A DNA stretch of 64,000 nt. Origin: Candidatus Woesearchaeota archaeon. GTDB lineage: Archaea; Nanobdellota; Nanobdellia; Woesearchaeales; JAAOYA01. The notes beneath the pieces were generated by a model. That model made no database searches, had not been told where the DNA came from, and was given only the letters and a program-made list of their open reading frames with translations. Made by a program: the position numbers and the translations under genes. The stretch lies in assembly GCA_018221105.1 (NCBI GenBank), contig JAAOYA010000010.1, forward strand, positions 1-64,000. Direction: 5' to 3'. Shown piece by piece: positions 56,901 to 62,816 of this stretch (position 1 is the first letter of the stretch; the number at the start of each line of letters is the position of its first letter).

Positions 56901-57706
56901 GTCAAAGTATTACTTTTACAGAAGTTCAACCTGGCAGCAGCACTGTAACTTTTTCAAAGGCAAGTATTGAAGTCGAAAGTTTAGAGGTTGAAATAATAGA
57001 AAACAAAAATAATGTTAAGTTTACTGTCACTAAACTTTACGAAAAACCTGCTAGTCTGCCAGAACAATCTGATGTTTATTCTTATTTACGTTTCGATCAT
57101 GAAAACCTTGAAAACCAGTATATCAAACTTGCAAAGGTACGCTTTAAAGTTAATAAAGAATGGCTTGTCAATAATAGTTATAGCGCTCAAAAAGTTAAGT
57201 TGTATCGTTATAGTACTCAATGGGATGAACTTAAGACTTTGATGTACTTACAAGATATTGAATATTATTATTTTGTTGCCGAGAGTCCTGGACTATCATA
57301 TTTTGCTGTTGCCATAAAGCAAGAAGCACAACAAGAAAGTCCTGATGTTGGAGTAGAATTAGGTCAGGATGCTCAAAAAGAAGAGCCTGCTAGAATTTTT
57401 GATTATACTACTCCACCACCTTCTAAAGAAGAGGCTAGTTATGAGTGGTTTAAGGTTGGATTGTTCAGTGTTTTGTTAATAATTATTCTTGTCGCATCTA
57501 TTATTTATGTTCAAGCGCACAAGCATAGTATTCTTGTTCGAAAGGCTAAAGAGTCTGTTCAAACTAAGTCTTTATCAAACATTAGAGTTTATGTTGACAA
57601 ATTGCGGGCTAAAAAGTTTTCTGATAATTTTATTAGAAAGAAATTGTTAAAGGCTGGTTGGCTTAAAGAAGTTATTGATAAAGTTCTTGGCAAGAAAAAG
57701 AAATAA
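44987..57706 (+). CDS. Giant (4239 aa) mosaic surface protein: repeated Ig-like, NosD-type beta-helix and propeller-like repeat blocks, poly-Gly linker, PGF-pre-PGF-like domain, TM and cytoplasmic tail
   Basis: Single uninterrupted ORF; N-terminal hydrophobic signal; roughly 30 copies of a (G)ITYANGYFWITD...VYKY..(N/D)GTYTG motif; NCFNITADxxxLDCxGYTI units; abundant NxS/T; C-terminal GGGGGGGGGSGGGGLG and TM. Confidence 0.9.
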   Translation: MKLQKETTFDIAALTIILLSMWLLPGFFLTTETGVFEATAFAAFAGGAGQGKNASIYIFDDTDSVTREPGQTIKLFVNYTLNNGTIVTDGDCDIFFVNSSANMTYNATSTYWEYDNSFASAGAYYWSTICNSTNINSYLSVSDNADITPTSNASFSNLEITSLSGQTQTDEDLFFEYDFDYINNYSETSSWQWYKNGVPVNGVSGVDTGFSFNTTSNNSQPVGITYANGYLWVTDKNRRVYKYNLNGTYTGTSFNLNSSGINGLAGIIFVDDYFWILGWTTDKFYKYNLNGTYTGTSFDLAANGNEHSRDIAFVDGYFWISDVGDSLIYKYYYDGTYTGTNINVAPQSITNPTTMTYADGYFWVVQALGNNTVYKYYINGTYANENFDIGPGIDPDGMVYVDGYFWINSYNTKKVHKFYPEIINSSQTSVDDNFTLELTPADGLALGTPQNNTVTIIVAPPEGILTIFDDTLKFTNEMASFFANYTTETGIVLDDSTYSGVCQIKFNISGSWTGFDNMTFNASSDLYEYNRSFSVGIHSFYQIDCNSTHPDSNISALDNYDISPVSLNINSCDNLNFQGTLYNLTSNVSSTSNCFNVTADSITLDCKGYTIDYGTGGVLLGYGIEASNIDTLTIKNCVIKEGVAATNYKHAIRLSNVDNIIITNTNITTRVHYSRGVSLVNTNNTNMSLVDIRTKGNFAYGIYLNLATNNYFKGLKGMNSGSSSAVIYTDGANDFNIFDSYIFDNSTYNINTGVVASGDFNLTNVTFNSVERNIAGITVDTKLNRMWYFNLNVTNTSGDVEVGANVSVYDLNNNLLFSELTDGSGRISQKVLKRYIQNYTNVFYYDTPLKINVTKAGYPSKIVYSGLSTNVDLTIVLGQGSNVNIDSCGDLGIHGANYFLTQNVISGTLFPCFEFVSDDVTLDCQGRTVDFINTLGMVPGIKAFNRRNITVKNCRVLDDYYNTTRPHGIDYANGFYWIVDSELQEVFKFNTDKTYTGTSFDTNISGNSLPLDITYANGYFWITDTLSDEVYRYDDNGTYTATSFDTAASGNTNPRGITFDGTYFYIVDESDSAVYKYTEAGSYAGNFSTSGSGNTDPRGIEYAFGNLFVTDGEGTEIYNYTVDGNYNGIHYDTEDGASGSRYPRGIAFDGTNFRIVDGEAFVAYKYDENLTFISNEHILTAASGNTAERWNKHAIYFHKTQDSTIQNNTILAKSHDSFGIMMSSNISNSIITNNDVDTQYGLGIEIAGLDYMISGGDAPCKNNNITYNKVKGFIYPGITLYSDVTNTLIEGNNITSTQRDSTGILVSWNVNNTKILSNNINTTGYTDAIGIEFRYGVVNSIISYNSIETDGDASYGIYFQNTPSKEDNVNNTIKSNFIKTNDFNAHGVLLDYANDTFFTSNTIITTGQNSHGITFVDSPNTTFSNMTVTTTNNNSYPLFLRDDVVMDDSVLNATYPGVVDVYVDSSASGNYNLTNVSLSSSYFDASANGTLTSLKYFDVNVKNASGIAVQNANVTLKDYIDNILFSELSDANGDISQQLIYEFVHNNSIKEYHYHDLNVTASGYVDYVQSFSSGRSTVLNIILLKESSISACQELNQPSTAYVLSQDVSTASTCFNITADNVVLDCAGYTINYSSAGSLGYGVFAQNKENLTVTNCNIIEGSPTTNNKHAIYFNGVNNAIVFDNIVDTIGSGSNALYLSSGSNNLFYDNKFNAQDSNELAVSSTNNNLFYNNIFNGSGYSVSGSNEFNIAYPTLGTNMLGGNYKAGNYWTTPNSNGFSNTCNDINTNGFCDAALLVGGTSYDYYPIAKPKNSTLIIFDETDALGGGLTIYPNQNTVFFANYTLKNTTVITDVTGDCNITFFDGTSAMVYNANSLYWEYSKSFATFGDYSYNVTCDSTYPNTGLNTFDDITITGTPPPTISSLQIFASSPNNLTSDDIYFNYTFSGTNQSDHSYWQYYINAAPTSGTQVVIASSFDTATSNNNDPYGIAFGEDFLWVVDDNNNTIYKYNLDGSFATNFSTTASNADPYGIAYAYGYLWVTEYDDGAVFKYTTTGSYVDNFSTSANANPIGITFADNHFWINDWLDNTVYQYDNAGVYTGTNFSTQSNNTATRGITFADGHFYIVDNTDDEVYKYTLNGDYVESFDTNNVNNTLPVGIAYANGYFFITDLTGAQVYKYYAESITSAQTNNNDNVTITVTPYDGIVNGSSQSDSLTVTLPGYTPSLTISDSGSSYINLTINFNANYTLTNGTIVDDVSGECNITFFDGTNAMTYNNGNTLWEYSRSFSSANTYDWNVTCNSTHTDSNISTSDSVLVQPLPPPSINNLNIISDSGTNITSDDIYFEYDFDSTFYNVDYSTWQYYINGAPINGTLIVYANNSFDPNNNVSGIYPSGMTSAQGFLWIVDSTVNQEEVYKYTADGEYTGDHFDIQSTGNYQPTGITFGGGYFWITDDNPPGIYKYYPNGTWTGINFNISGSGNTNPRGIVYAQNYLWVINPSTDEVYKYLPNGSYTGTSFDTLASGNGNPWGVVYIDGYLWIVDSFDDLVYKYELDGTFVDSYTTDITANPSAMGIAYIDGYFWITDYGNDNIYKYRSEIVTSPQTSPSDTVKISVLPSNNVQNGTLTNDSLTITSIGEPDTPTPSINSSDGSDFSNQNLNCVAVITDPDGDNLNVSIKWYKNDALNLTVDYNNNYANGTLFNAVLDNANTSEWDKWFCSIRTYDGTMYSVAWSNSSILTIVPTAKGLSNLTIASISGNTSTFDNITFDYLFNSSWDVDASQWQYYINGLPINGTAGVYTGDNFDTSIFGADSVTGITYADGHLWILDTIDNEVYKVQLNGSYTGEHFDTLASGNSPAVGMTFADGYFWIAENGGGVYKYNHDGSFTGDIFSVIGNPKSVTYYDNHLWVVVNEAKVLKYDFDGNYANFNFSLTPANDAPYGITYADEHFWIAQQGGGIYKYNTSGVYTSIYFNISDSGNGAPYDITFGNGQIWVQDWSDAQVYKYYIETIVGAPTNFAGNMTIEVTPSNGYDTAIAQNDTILLIYPPQNISSSNFENSISTNFSDYEYAELVSFNNLTIGTADLAKIIWDGSLIVVNTDLDNAINISNALVSIDSSQLHSSFNSSAIIIFYNVSINEPVILVDGEPCITCNLTGWDGQNATYTVEHFTNYSVVENTTLTIYDQADPQGGGLNLSVGQDVIFFANYTYTNGTVLDDIISNCSIHFAGFNADMNYNSSSLLWEYSKSFSNAGLKSWSVNCSIAYTITASDTVLVNGTEPSINNLAFVGLTIDNVSFEYSFNSPVGTDNNFWQWYKNGVSTNGVEGVYSGTSFSTAGSGANSPRGIVLAEGYLWVTDTQDREVYKYNTNGSYTGVHFDTGLNGNSLPYGITYTNELLWITDAVDSLVYKYYTNGTPAGSFDTSVSGNDNGQGMTFGEGYLWVIDNIDDEVYKYNTDGSYTGFSFDTASSGNANPQGLGYANGYLWATDAADYEVYKYTTAGAYTGVHFDTAGAGNTGTDDIKYANGYFWIVDNVDDRVYKYFAEAFVGSSTTLEYNLTIEITVSDGYSNFTQNSSTQVVFPPVNISASNFENSVSTNFSDYNYAELANISNVVIGEENIAKITWDESLSVVNNDIDSTISISQASIAINISDLHTSFNSSASLTFYNVTIDEPVILVDGKQCTTCNLTGWDGQNATYTVQHFSNYTIVENTTLTIYDQADPQGGGLTVYNYEPLMFFANYTLANATVLSDSIGNCNIIFFDGTNAMLYNNSNYLWYYNRNFSVYGNFTWNVSCNSTYPISDLLVVDTILVLDSTPLINVSDLLATLNIDGSISLDWTLDSQPKVVKYNVYRANTTMSTASDGVLVVANITSSSWNDTTTKVSNITYYYALTGLDSFDRENLSALSNQANATPLTCTNTYDSCGAWSNCASDSQSRTCTRVCYILGQPNSTIEVQSCTSGDGGGGGGGGGSGGGGLGSGDGESQSITFTEVQPGSSTVTFSKASIEVESLEVEIIENKNNVKFTVTKLYEKPASLPEQSDVYSYLRFDHENLENQYIKLAKVRFKVNKEWLVNNSYSAQKVKLYRYSTQWDELKTLMYLQDIEYYYFVAESPGLSYFAVAIKQEAQQESPDVGVELGQDAQKEEPARIFDYTTPPPSKEEASYEWFKVGLFSVLLIIILVASIIYVQAHKHSILVRKAKESVQTKSLSNIRVYVDKLRAKKFSDNFIRKKLLKAGWLKEVIDKVLGKKKK
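45610..46249 (+). repeat. Propeller-like block P1 (5 repeat units)
   Basis: Five copies from QPVGITYANGYLWVTDKNRRVYKY to DPDGMVYVDGYFWINSYNTKKVHKF. Confidence 0.8.
47878..48552 (+). repeat. Propeller-like block P2 (5 units), inserted in beta-helix
   Basis: Five copies from RPHGIDYANGFYWIVDSELQEVFKF to YPRGIAFDGTNFRIVDGEAFVAYKY. Confidence 0.8.
50900..51522 (+). repeat. Propeller-like block P3 (5 units)
   Basis: Five copies from DPYGIAFGEDFLWVVDDNNNTIYKY to LPVGIAYANGYFFITDLTGAQVYKY. Confidence 0.8.
52110..52763 (+). repeat. Propeller-like block P4 (5 units)
   Basis: Five copies from YPSGMTSAQGFLWIVD to SAMGIAYIDGYFWITDYGNDNIYKY. Confidence 0.8.
53371..53989 (+). repeat. Propeller-like block P5 (5 units)
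   Basis: Five copies from SVTGITYADGHLWILDTIDNEVYKV to APYDITFGNGQIWVQDWSDAQVYKY. Confidence 0.8.
54940..55589 (+). repeat. Propeller-like block P6 (5 units)
   Basis: Five copies from SPRGIVLAEGYLWVTDTQDREVYKY to GTDDIKYANGYFWIVDNVDDRVYKY. Confidence 0.8.
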
Positions 57707-57711
57707 TAGTT

Positions 57712-58479
57712 TTAAGTGTACGATATCATTATTGTTTGTGAGTGTACTGTTATTTGCGGAAATTCTCCTATAACAATGTGAATATTGTATGGTACTCCTG
57801 GTGTTAGACTGTCAATGTCCCATTCTACAACATTACTGGTTGTTTGTGCTCTAATGTATGGTTTTAAACATTCGATTCTTGGACTTGTGCATGTATAATC
57901 ATAAAATTCTTGTGCTAAGCCATCAACATTTGGGTAGATTAATGGGTTCATTCCAGGGTTGTAATCTGTAAATATTGGATCGTTTGCTGTGCTGTCTAAT
58001 TTTTCATAGTGTATTGTTGCTGGCAACCATTCAAAATCAGTGCTTGCGTTGTTATCTACATAAAATGTTAGTGTTGCTGGTAGTGAACTGAAAATTTTAA
58101 GGTTTGAGGTGTATGGGTCGTCGATGTTTATGTATTCTGTTAGGTCTGTCGGCGTGCTTGGGCACTCGCTCCAATCACTCCATTGATAGTTTTCGCAGAC
58201 TTGTAGTTGTGTTTGTCCGTTCTCGCATGTTCTTGATTTTGCTTGACCGTTTTGACACTGTGCGAATACTATTTTTTTTCCGTTTTCTTTGTAGCTTGCT
58301 GGTATTTCGTTTGTTTTATTGTTTTTTATTAGTCCTGGCGCGAAAACTACTACTGTGTCATCTTCGTGTATTGTAAGTAGTGTAATGTTTAATTCTTCTA
58401 CTATTGATTGCTCTACAGCAAAAACTATTGAAGAAATTAATAAGATACTGGTCAATAATAGTAGTATTTTTTTGTTCAT
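57712..58479 (-). CDS. Secreted hypothetical protein
   Basis: Signal peptide MNKKILLLLTSILLISSIVFA from ATG 58479 (preferred to track start 58527). Confidence 0.65.
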   Translation of the reverse strand: MNKKILLLLTSILLISSIVFAVEQSIVEELNITLLTIHEDDTVVVFAPGLIKNNKTNEIPASYKENGKKIVFAQCQNGQAKSRTCENGQTQLQVCENYQWSDWSECPSTPTDLTEYINIDDPYTSNLKIFSSLPATLTFYVDNNASTDFEWLPATIHYEKLDSTANDPIFTDYNPGMNPLIYPNVDGLAQEFYDYTCTSPRIECLKPYIRAQTTSNVVEWDIDSLTPGVPYNIHIVIGEFPQITVHSQTIMISYT

Positions 58480-58584
58480 AATGAGTAGTTTAGCGAGTTT
58501 ATTTATAAAACTTTCCATAATAGCCACTAAGCAGTAGTTACAATCACCCTTTCTTTATTTTAGCTACAAAAAAACCAGCAAAAA

Positions 58585-59532
58585 TCAAAGATTTTCTGGG
58601 TTTTTTCGTATTTTACATACGAAAAAACCTTCTGTGTTGTTGTCTTGTGGCCAAATGCGAAGACAATCTTTTACTCTGGAATCGTATTGTGTTCCATCAA
58701 AAGAAGTAATAGCGTCTGAGCGTTTTAGCAGTAACTCAATCGGTAGAATTTGCACGTCAGCATTATTTTCGAGCAACCAACTAATCACTCCTTCGTTTTC
58801 TTGAGGCTCCATAGTGCAAGTTGAGTAGACTACTTCACCGCCTTTTTTTAGGTTATTAAAAGCTGTCTGTAACAGCTGTCGTTGTTGTCCTGCAACACGT
58901 TTTACTAGGTTTGGACTCCAATCTTGCAATACACGCAAGCTTTTACAAATTGTTCCAGTACCAGAACAAGGAGCATCTACTAGTATTTTGTCAAATTGTT
59001 GATTTTTGATGTTTCGACCGTGCATTTTTGTAATTATCGTATTATGTGCTCCGACTCGTTGCATGTTCATACCTAATGCTTTTAAGCGGTTGTAATCTTC
59101 ATCATTTGCAATCAGTAGTCCTTTGTTTTGAAGCATTGCAGCTATCTGTGTTGCTTTGCTTCCTGGTGCTGCGCACATGTCTAAAACTAAATCTTCTGGT
59201 TTTGGATTTAATACTACTGGCGGTATCATACTTGAAGGATCTTGTACGTAAATGTAGCCTAGAGTGTGCTCTAACAGGTTTCCTATGTCTGTTTGCGCTC
59301 CTTCTATCCAAAAACCTTCAGGGCACCATGGCACAGGTGTTAGAGTCCAACCTTTTGCTTCTAAGCGTGTTACTAAGTCTTTGACAGAAATCTTTAATGT
59401 ATTAACACGTATTGCTTTGCGCGGATATGTCAAACTAATTTCTTTGAACTTTTCAAAATCAGTTAGTTCACTGTAGCGCTCAATAAATGCGTCTTTAAAA
59501 GTTACTTTGTCAGCGTTTGGAAGTTTTGTCAT
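58585..59532 (-). CDS. NOL1/NOP2/Sun-family RNA m5C methyltransferase
   Basis: LDMCAAPGSKATQIAAML, ILVDAPCSGTGT, VYSTCTMEPQENEGV. Confidence 0.95.
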   Translation of the reverse strand: MTKLPNADKVTFKDAFIERYSELTDFEKFKEISLTYPRKAIRVNTLKISVKDLVTRLEAKGWTLTPVPWCPEGFWIEGAQTDIGNLLEHTLGYIYVQDPSSMIPPVVLNPKPEDLVLDMCAAPGSKATQIAAMLQNKGLLIANDEDYNRLKALGMNMQRVGAHNTIITKMHGRNIKNQQFDKILVDAPCSGTGTICKSLRVLQDWSPNLVKRVAGQQRQLLQTAFNNLKKGGEVVYSTCTMEPQENEGVISWLLENNADVQILPIELLLKRSDAITSFDGTQYDSRVKDCLRIWPQDNNTEGFFVCKIRKNPENL

Positions 59533-59574
59533 GATGTGAAGAAATGATTGATTATTTTAAAGCTTTTGTCAGAA

Positions 59575-60294
59575 TTATACTCCTTTTAATCTTGCCACTA
59601 TTTTTTGCGCAATTTCTCTTGGTGTTTGTTCTGTGCTATTTACAATAACACTATTATAAGCATTAGGGTTTGTCGGATCTTCAAGTTTTGAAGGTCTATA
59701 TTCTACTCGAAATGCATTAACAAACAATTCTTTAACAGATTCTGGTAGCTCGCTTAGTTTTTCACGCAATCCACCACTTGCCCTACGAGTATCTTCTTGA
59801 TTTTGATAATGTGATGTAATATTTCCAATTTGTGGAAATCCTTGAGCGCTTAGTGCATCAACTAAACTTTGAAATTCAACGTGAGCTGCATCAGCAAGTT
59901 CTCCGCCTTCTGTTAGGTGTTTATTATCTTCTTTTAGTATTGTTGCTCCAACAAGCCATGCTGTTAGTTCTTGAGGATGTGCTATGTCTGCCATCGGTTG
60001 TGGAATTTTAAGATTGTGCATTCCTCTAAAAAGAGGTTTGTAAGCACTTGGTTGTTGTTCTAAAATGTCTGCTTCAAGCTTGTTATAAGTAAATCCTACT
60101 TGCATCATTTGTTCATGCATTTTGTCAGCTTTTGCGCGCTCTGATAATTCATCTGCTATAGGAGTATCAAGTGTTGATCCTGTTTCACTAACAGCTTTTC
60201 TGAACATTTCAGGATCTCTGCTAGCTATTGCTGCTTCGAGATATGCTTCAAAATTTTTTTCATTACGGTCGTCATTTGTCATGTTAGAATACAA
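59575..60294 (-). CDS. Hypothetical protein
   Basis: 239-aa ORF with coding-like composition. Confidence 0.55.
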   Translation of the reverse strand: MYSNMTNDDRNEKNFEAYLEAAIASRDPEMFRKAVSETGSTLDTPIADELSERAKADKMHEQMMQVGFTYNKLEADILEQQPSAYKPLFRGMHNLKIPQPMADIAHPQELTAWLVGATILKEDNKHLTEGGELADAAHVEFQSLVDALSAQGFPQIGNITSHYQNQEDTRRASGGLREKLSELPESVKELFVNAFRVEYRPSKLEDPTNPNAYNSVIVNSTEQTPREIAQKIVARLKGV

Positions 60295-60355
60295 GCAATA
60301 CTAGTATATAAAACTATCGATTATTTACTACTTAAAAGTAATGAATTGGGCAGTC

Positions 60356-62026
60356 TTAGAGCTTCTTGCTCATGTATGGTCCGTCACGTCGATAACCTAG
60401 TTTTTTATAGTACCCTCGAACGCCAATACCGCTAATTATCACAAGCTTTTTCTTATCACTTTTTCTAGCTATTTTTTCAGCCTCTAAAAGTAGTTTTTTA
60501 CCCCACCCGCGATGCTGCACTCCACCCTCCACGCCTAATGGTGTTGCAACACCATAAACATGCAATTCTCGAAGTAGTGCTGAATCATCAGTTATTTCTT
60601 TGCGTAGTGACTGCGAAGGAAAACGTAACCTACAAAACCCAACAAGTATGTCTTGCTTTACATCTTCAGCTGAAATAAAATATTCAATTCCGCCACTAGC
60701 AGCATACTCTTGAACAACTAATTTAACATTTTTTGGCATTATTCCTTTCTTTTGATACACGTGCCCTGCTTCTCGGCACCTGATGCAACGACAAGTAAAA
60801 TCTTTTTCTTGTTCTATCATTTGGCGCAAGTTTGTCCTATCAACTCCGGCTGTTGTTTTACTAGTTGGAATATCACGCTGCACTCGCATCACACGACAAT
60901 ATGGAGGAATTGTTTTTTTGAACTCTTTTATCATGCTAACCGCCTCTTTTGTGCTCAAAGGTTTGAACTTGTTTTCCTTGTATTGCTTGTATAATTTAGT
61001 TCCCGGTATTACCATGCAAGGGTATAATTTTAGCATATCTGGTTGAAAGGCAGAATTCGTGAATAATTCTTTCATGCCTTCTAAATCATCTTTTTTGTTA
61101 ATGCCTGGAAGCCCTGGCATGTAATGAAAGTTTAGTTTAAAGCCCAAATCTTTCAAAATCCTAATGCTCTCTGTTGAAGTGTTAACAGTGTGGCCTCGCT
61201 CGATACGCTCTAAAGCCTTATCATAAACTGATTGTATTCCTAACTCTACCCTTGTAGTGCCTAATTTTAGCATTTGATTGGCTTGCTCTAAAAGGCCATA
61301 ATCTGGTCGTGTCTCAATTGTTAGTCCAACACAGCGAACATATGTTTTCTCGTTTTTTCGCTGCTCTTTTTTTAGTGTTGTTTTCTTTTTTAGTTTGCAA
61401 ATTTTTGTATGAATTCTTTTAGCACGCTCCAAATCACCAATTTTGCCTGGTAGTTCAAAGAATTTTTTGAATTTTTCAGTTTTTAGACATCCTTTTTTGA
61501 AAAACAGTTTGCTAAAATCGTTCATTGCCTTAAAAGCGTACATTATAAAATCATCTTGATAGTGTTTCAAGTATGACGGAAAAGTTCCCCCCATAATGAT
61601 CAATTCTACTTTTTGTGGCGTGTGACCGGCAACAATGTATTGCTCTAAACGATTAAAAACTTGCGCGTAACTGTTAAACTCGTGGCGCACCCCGCGCATT
61701 GTGGCAGGCTCTGCGCCAGTGTATGATTGTGGAATGCCTTTTTTTGTGTTTGATGGGCACATTATGCACTCGCCGTGAGGGCATTTGAATGGGTGGCTCA
61801 TTATAGCCACAGGAGTGACACCACTGATTGAACGTGTTGGCTTTGTAATAAGACTTAATTTTTTTGCTTGCGGCGGCGTTGCGTGAAGCATCACTTCAAT
61901 GTCTGTTGGCGGCTCTCGCAATTTATACTTTTTGCATAGTTTTGTTTTAAGTTTTGAAAGCTCATCTTTTGATAAATTCTTCTCAATAGCTATTTTGATT
62001 AATTCTTCATAGTATTTTTTGCTCAT
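60356..62026 (-). CDS. elp3: Elp3 family radical SAM / GNAT tRNA U34 modification enzyme
   Basis: FKCPHGECIMCP (radical SAM cysteines), TRVELGIQSVYD, GFCRLRFPS, GVQHRGWGKKLLLEAEKIA (GNAT). Confidence 0.96.
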   Translation of the reverse strand: MSKKYYEELIKIAIEKNLSKDELSKLKTKLCKKYKLREPPTDIEVMLHATPPQAKKLSLITKPTRSISGVTPVAIMSHPFKCPHGECIMCPSNTKKGIPQSYTGAEPATMRGVRHEFNSYAQVFNRLEQYIVAGHTPQKVELIIMGGTFPSYLKHYQDDFIMYAFKAMNDFSKLFFKKGCLKTEKFKKFFELPGKIGDLERAKRIHTKICKLKKKTTLKKEQRKNEKTYVRCVGLTIETRPDYGLLEQANQMLKLGTTRVELGIQSVYDKALERIERGHTVNTSTESIRILKDLGFKLNFHYMPGLPGINKKDDLEGMKELFTNSAFQPDMLKLYPCMVIPGTKLYKQYKENKFKPLSTKEAVSMIKEFKKTIPPYCRVMRVQRDIPTSKTTAGVDRTNLRQMIEQEKDFTCRCIRCREAGHVYQKKGIMPKNVKLVVQEYAASGGIEYFISAEDVKQDILVGFCRLRFPSQSLRKEITDDSALLRELHVYGVATPLGVEGGVQHRGWGKKLLLEAEKIARKSDKKKLVIISGIGVRGYYKKLGYRRDGPYMSKKL

Positions 62027-62093
62027 ATGAGTATTTAATAAAAGGTGTTTATAAAAAGATTATTAAAACAGTAGTTACTACCACTAATTTAAT

Positions 62094-62816
62094 ATGAAAC
62101 ATTACGACTTGCACATTCACACACATTATTCTAAATGTTCTAACTTAAAACCTAAAACAATCCTAAAAGTGTCCAAGCGTAGAGGCCTTGACGGCATCGC
62201 CATCACTGATCATGGCACGATACAAGGAGCATTAGAGGTTAAAAAACTTAACAAGGACAAGAATTTTGAAGTTATTGTTGGTCAGGAAATAATGACTGAT
62301 TATGGCGAGATAATGGGCTTGTACTTAAAAAAACCTGTTATAACAGCTGATTTAAAGGAAGCTGTAGTGCAAATCAAGCGCCAAGGTGGTTTAGTTGTCA
62401 TTCCACACCCTGTGACTATTACTCGTAGTACTTGGAGTTTTCGCTATCCTGTAGAAAAACTCAAAGACTGGCTTGACGCTATAGAAGGACTCAATGGGCG
62501 CGAAGTAACATTGATTGGCAATCACTTAGCAAAACTTAAGGCCAAAAAGAACACTATTGCAATAATTGCAGGCAGTGACGCACATTTTAGTTTAGAGATT
62601 GGTAATTGTCAAACACTTTTTGAAGGCGATAACCTAAAAAACGCTATTCGAAATCATCAAACAAGTATATATTGGAAACACCCTCCTATTAGTTGGTTTA
62701 TTGGAGGTTGGGCATCATTTTTTAGTGCTCTAAGAAAAAGACTAGTAAAACAAGAACCAAAACAAAAGAAAAAATTAGTAAAACAACAATCTCAAAAAAA
62801 AATTCTTAAGAAGTGA
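62094..62816 (+). CDS. PHP-domain metal-dependent phosphoesterase
   Basis: YDLHIHTHYSKCSN, GIAITDHGTIQGALE, AGSDAHF. Confidence 0.92.
   Translation: MKHYDLHIHTHYSKCSNLKPKTILKVSKRRGLDGIAITDHGTIQGALEVKKLNKDKNFEVIVGQEIMTDYGEIMGLYLKKPVITADLKEAVVQIKRQGGLVVIPHPVTITRSTWSFRYPVEKLKDWLDAIEGLNGREVTLIGNHLAKLKAKKNTIAIIAGSDAHFSLEIGNCQTLFEGDNLKNAIRNHQTSIYWKHPPISWFIGGWASFFSALRKRLVKQEPKQKKKLVKQQSQKKILKK

Noticed and set aside
44987-57706. Regular repeats in the giant gene considered as CRISPR or non-coding minisatellite
   Set aside because: Repeats are degenerate at DNA level, in frame, and conserved at protein level; no identical direct repeats with unique spacers.
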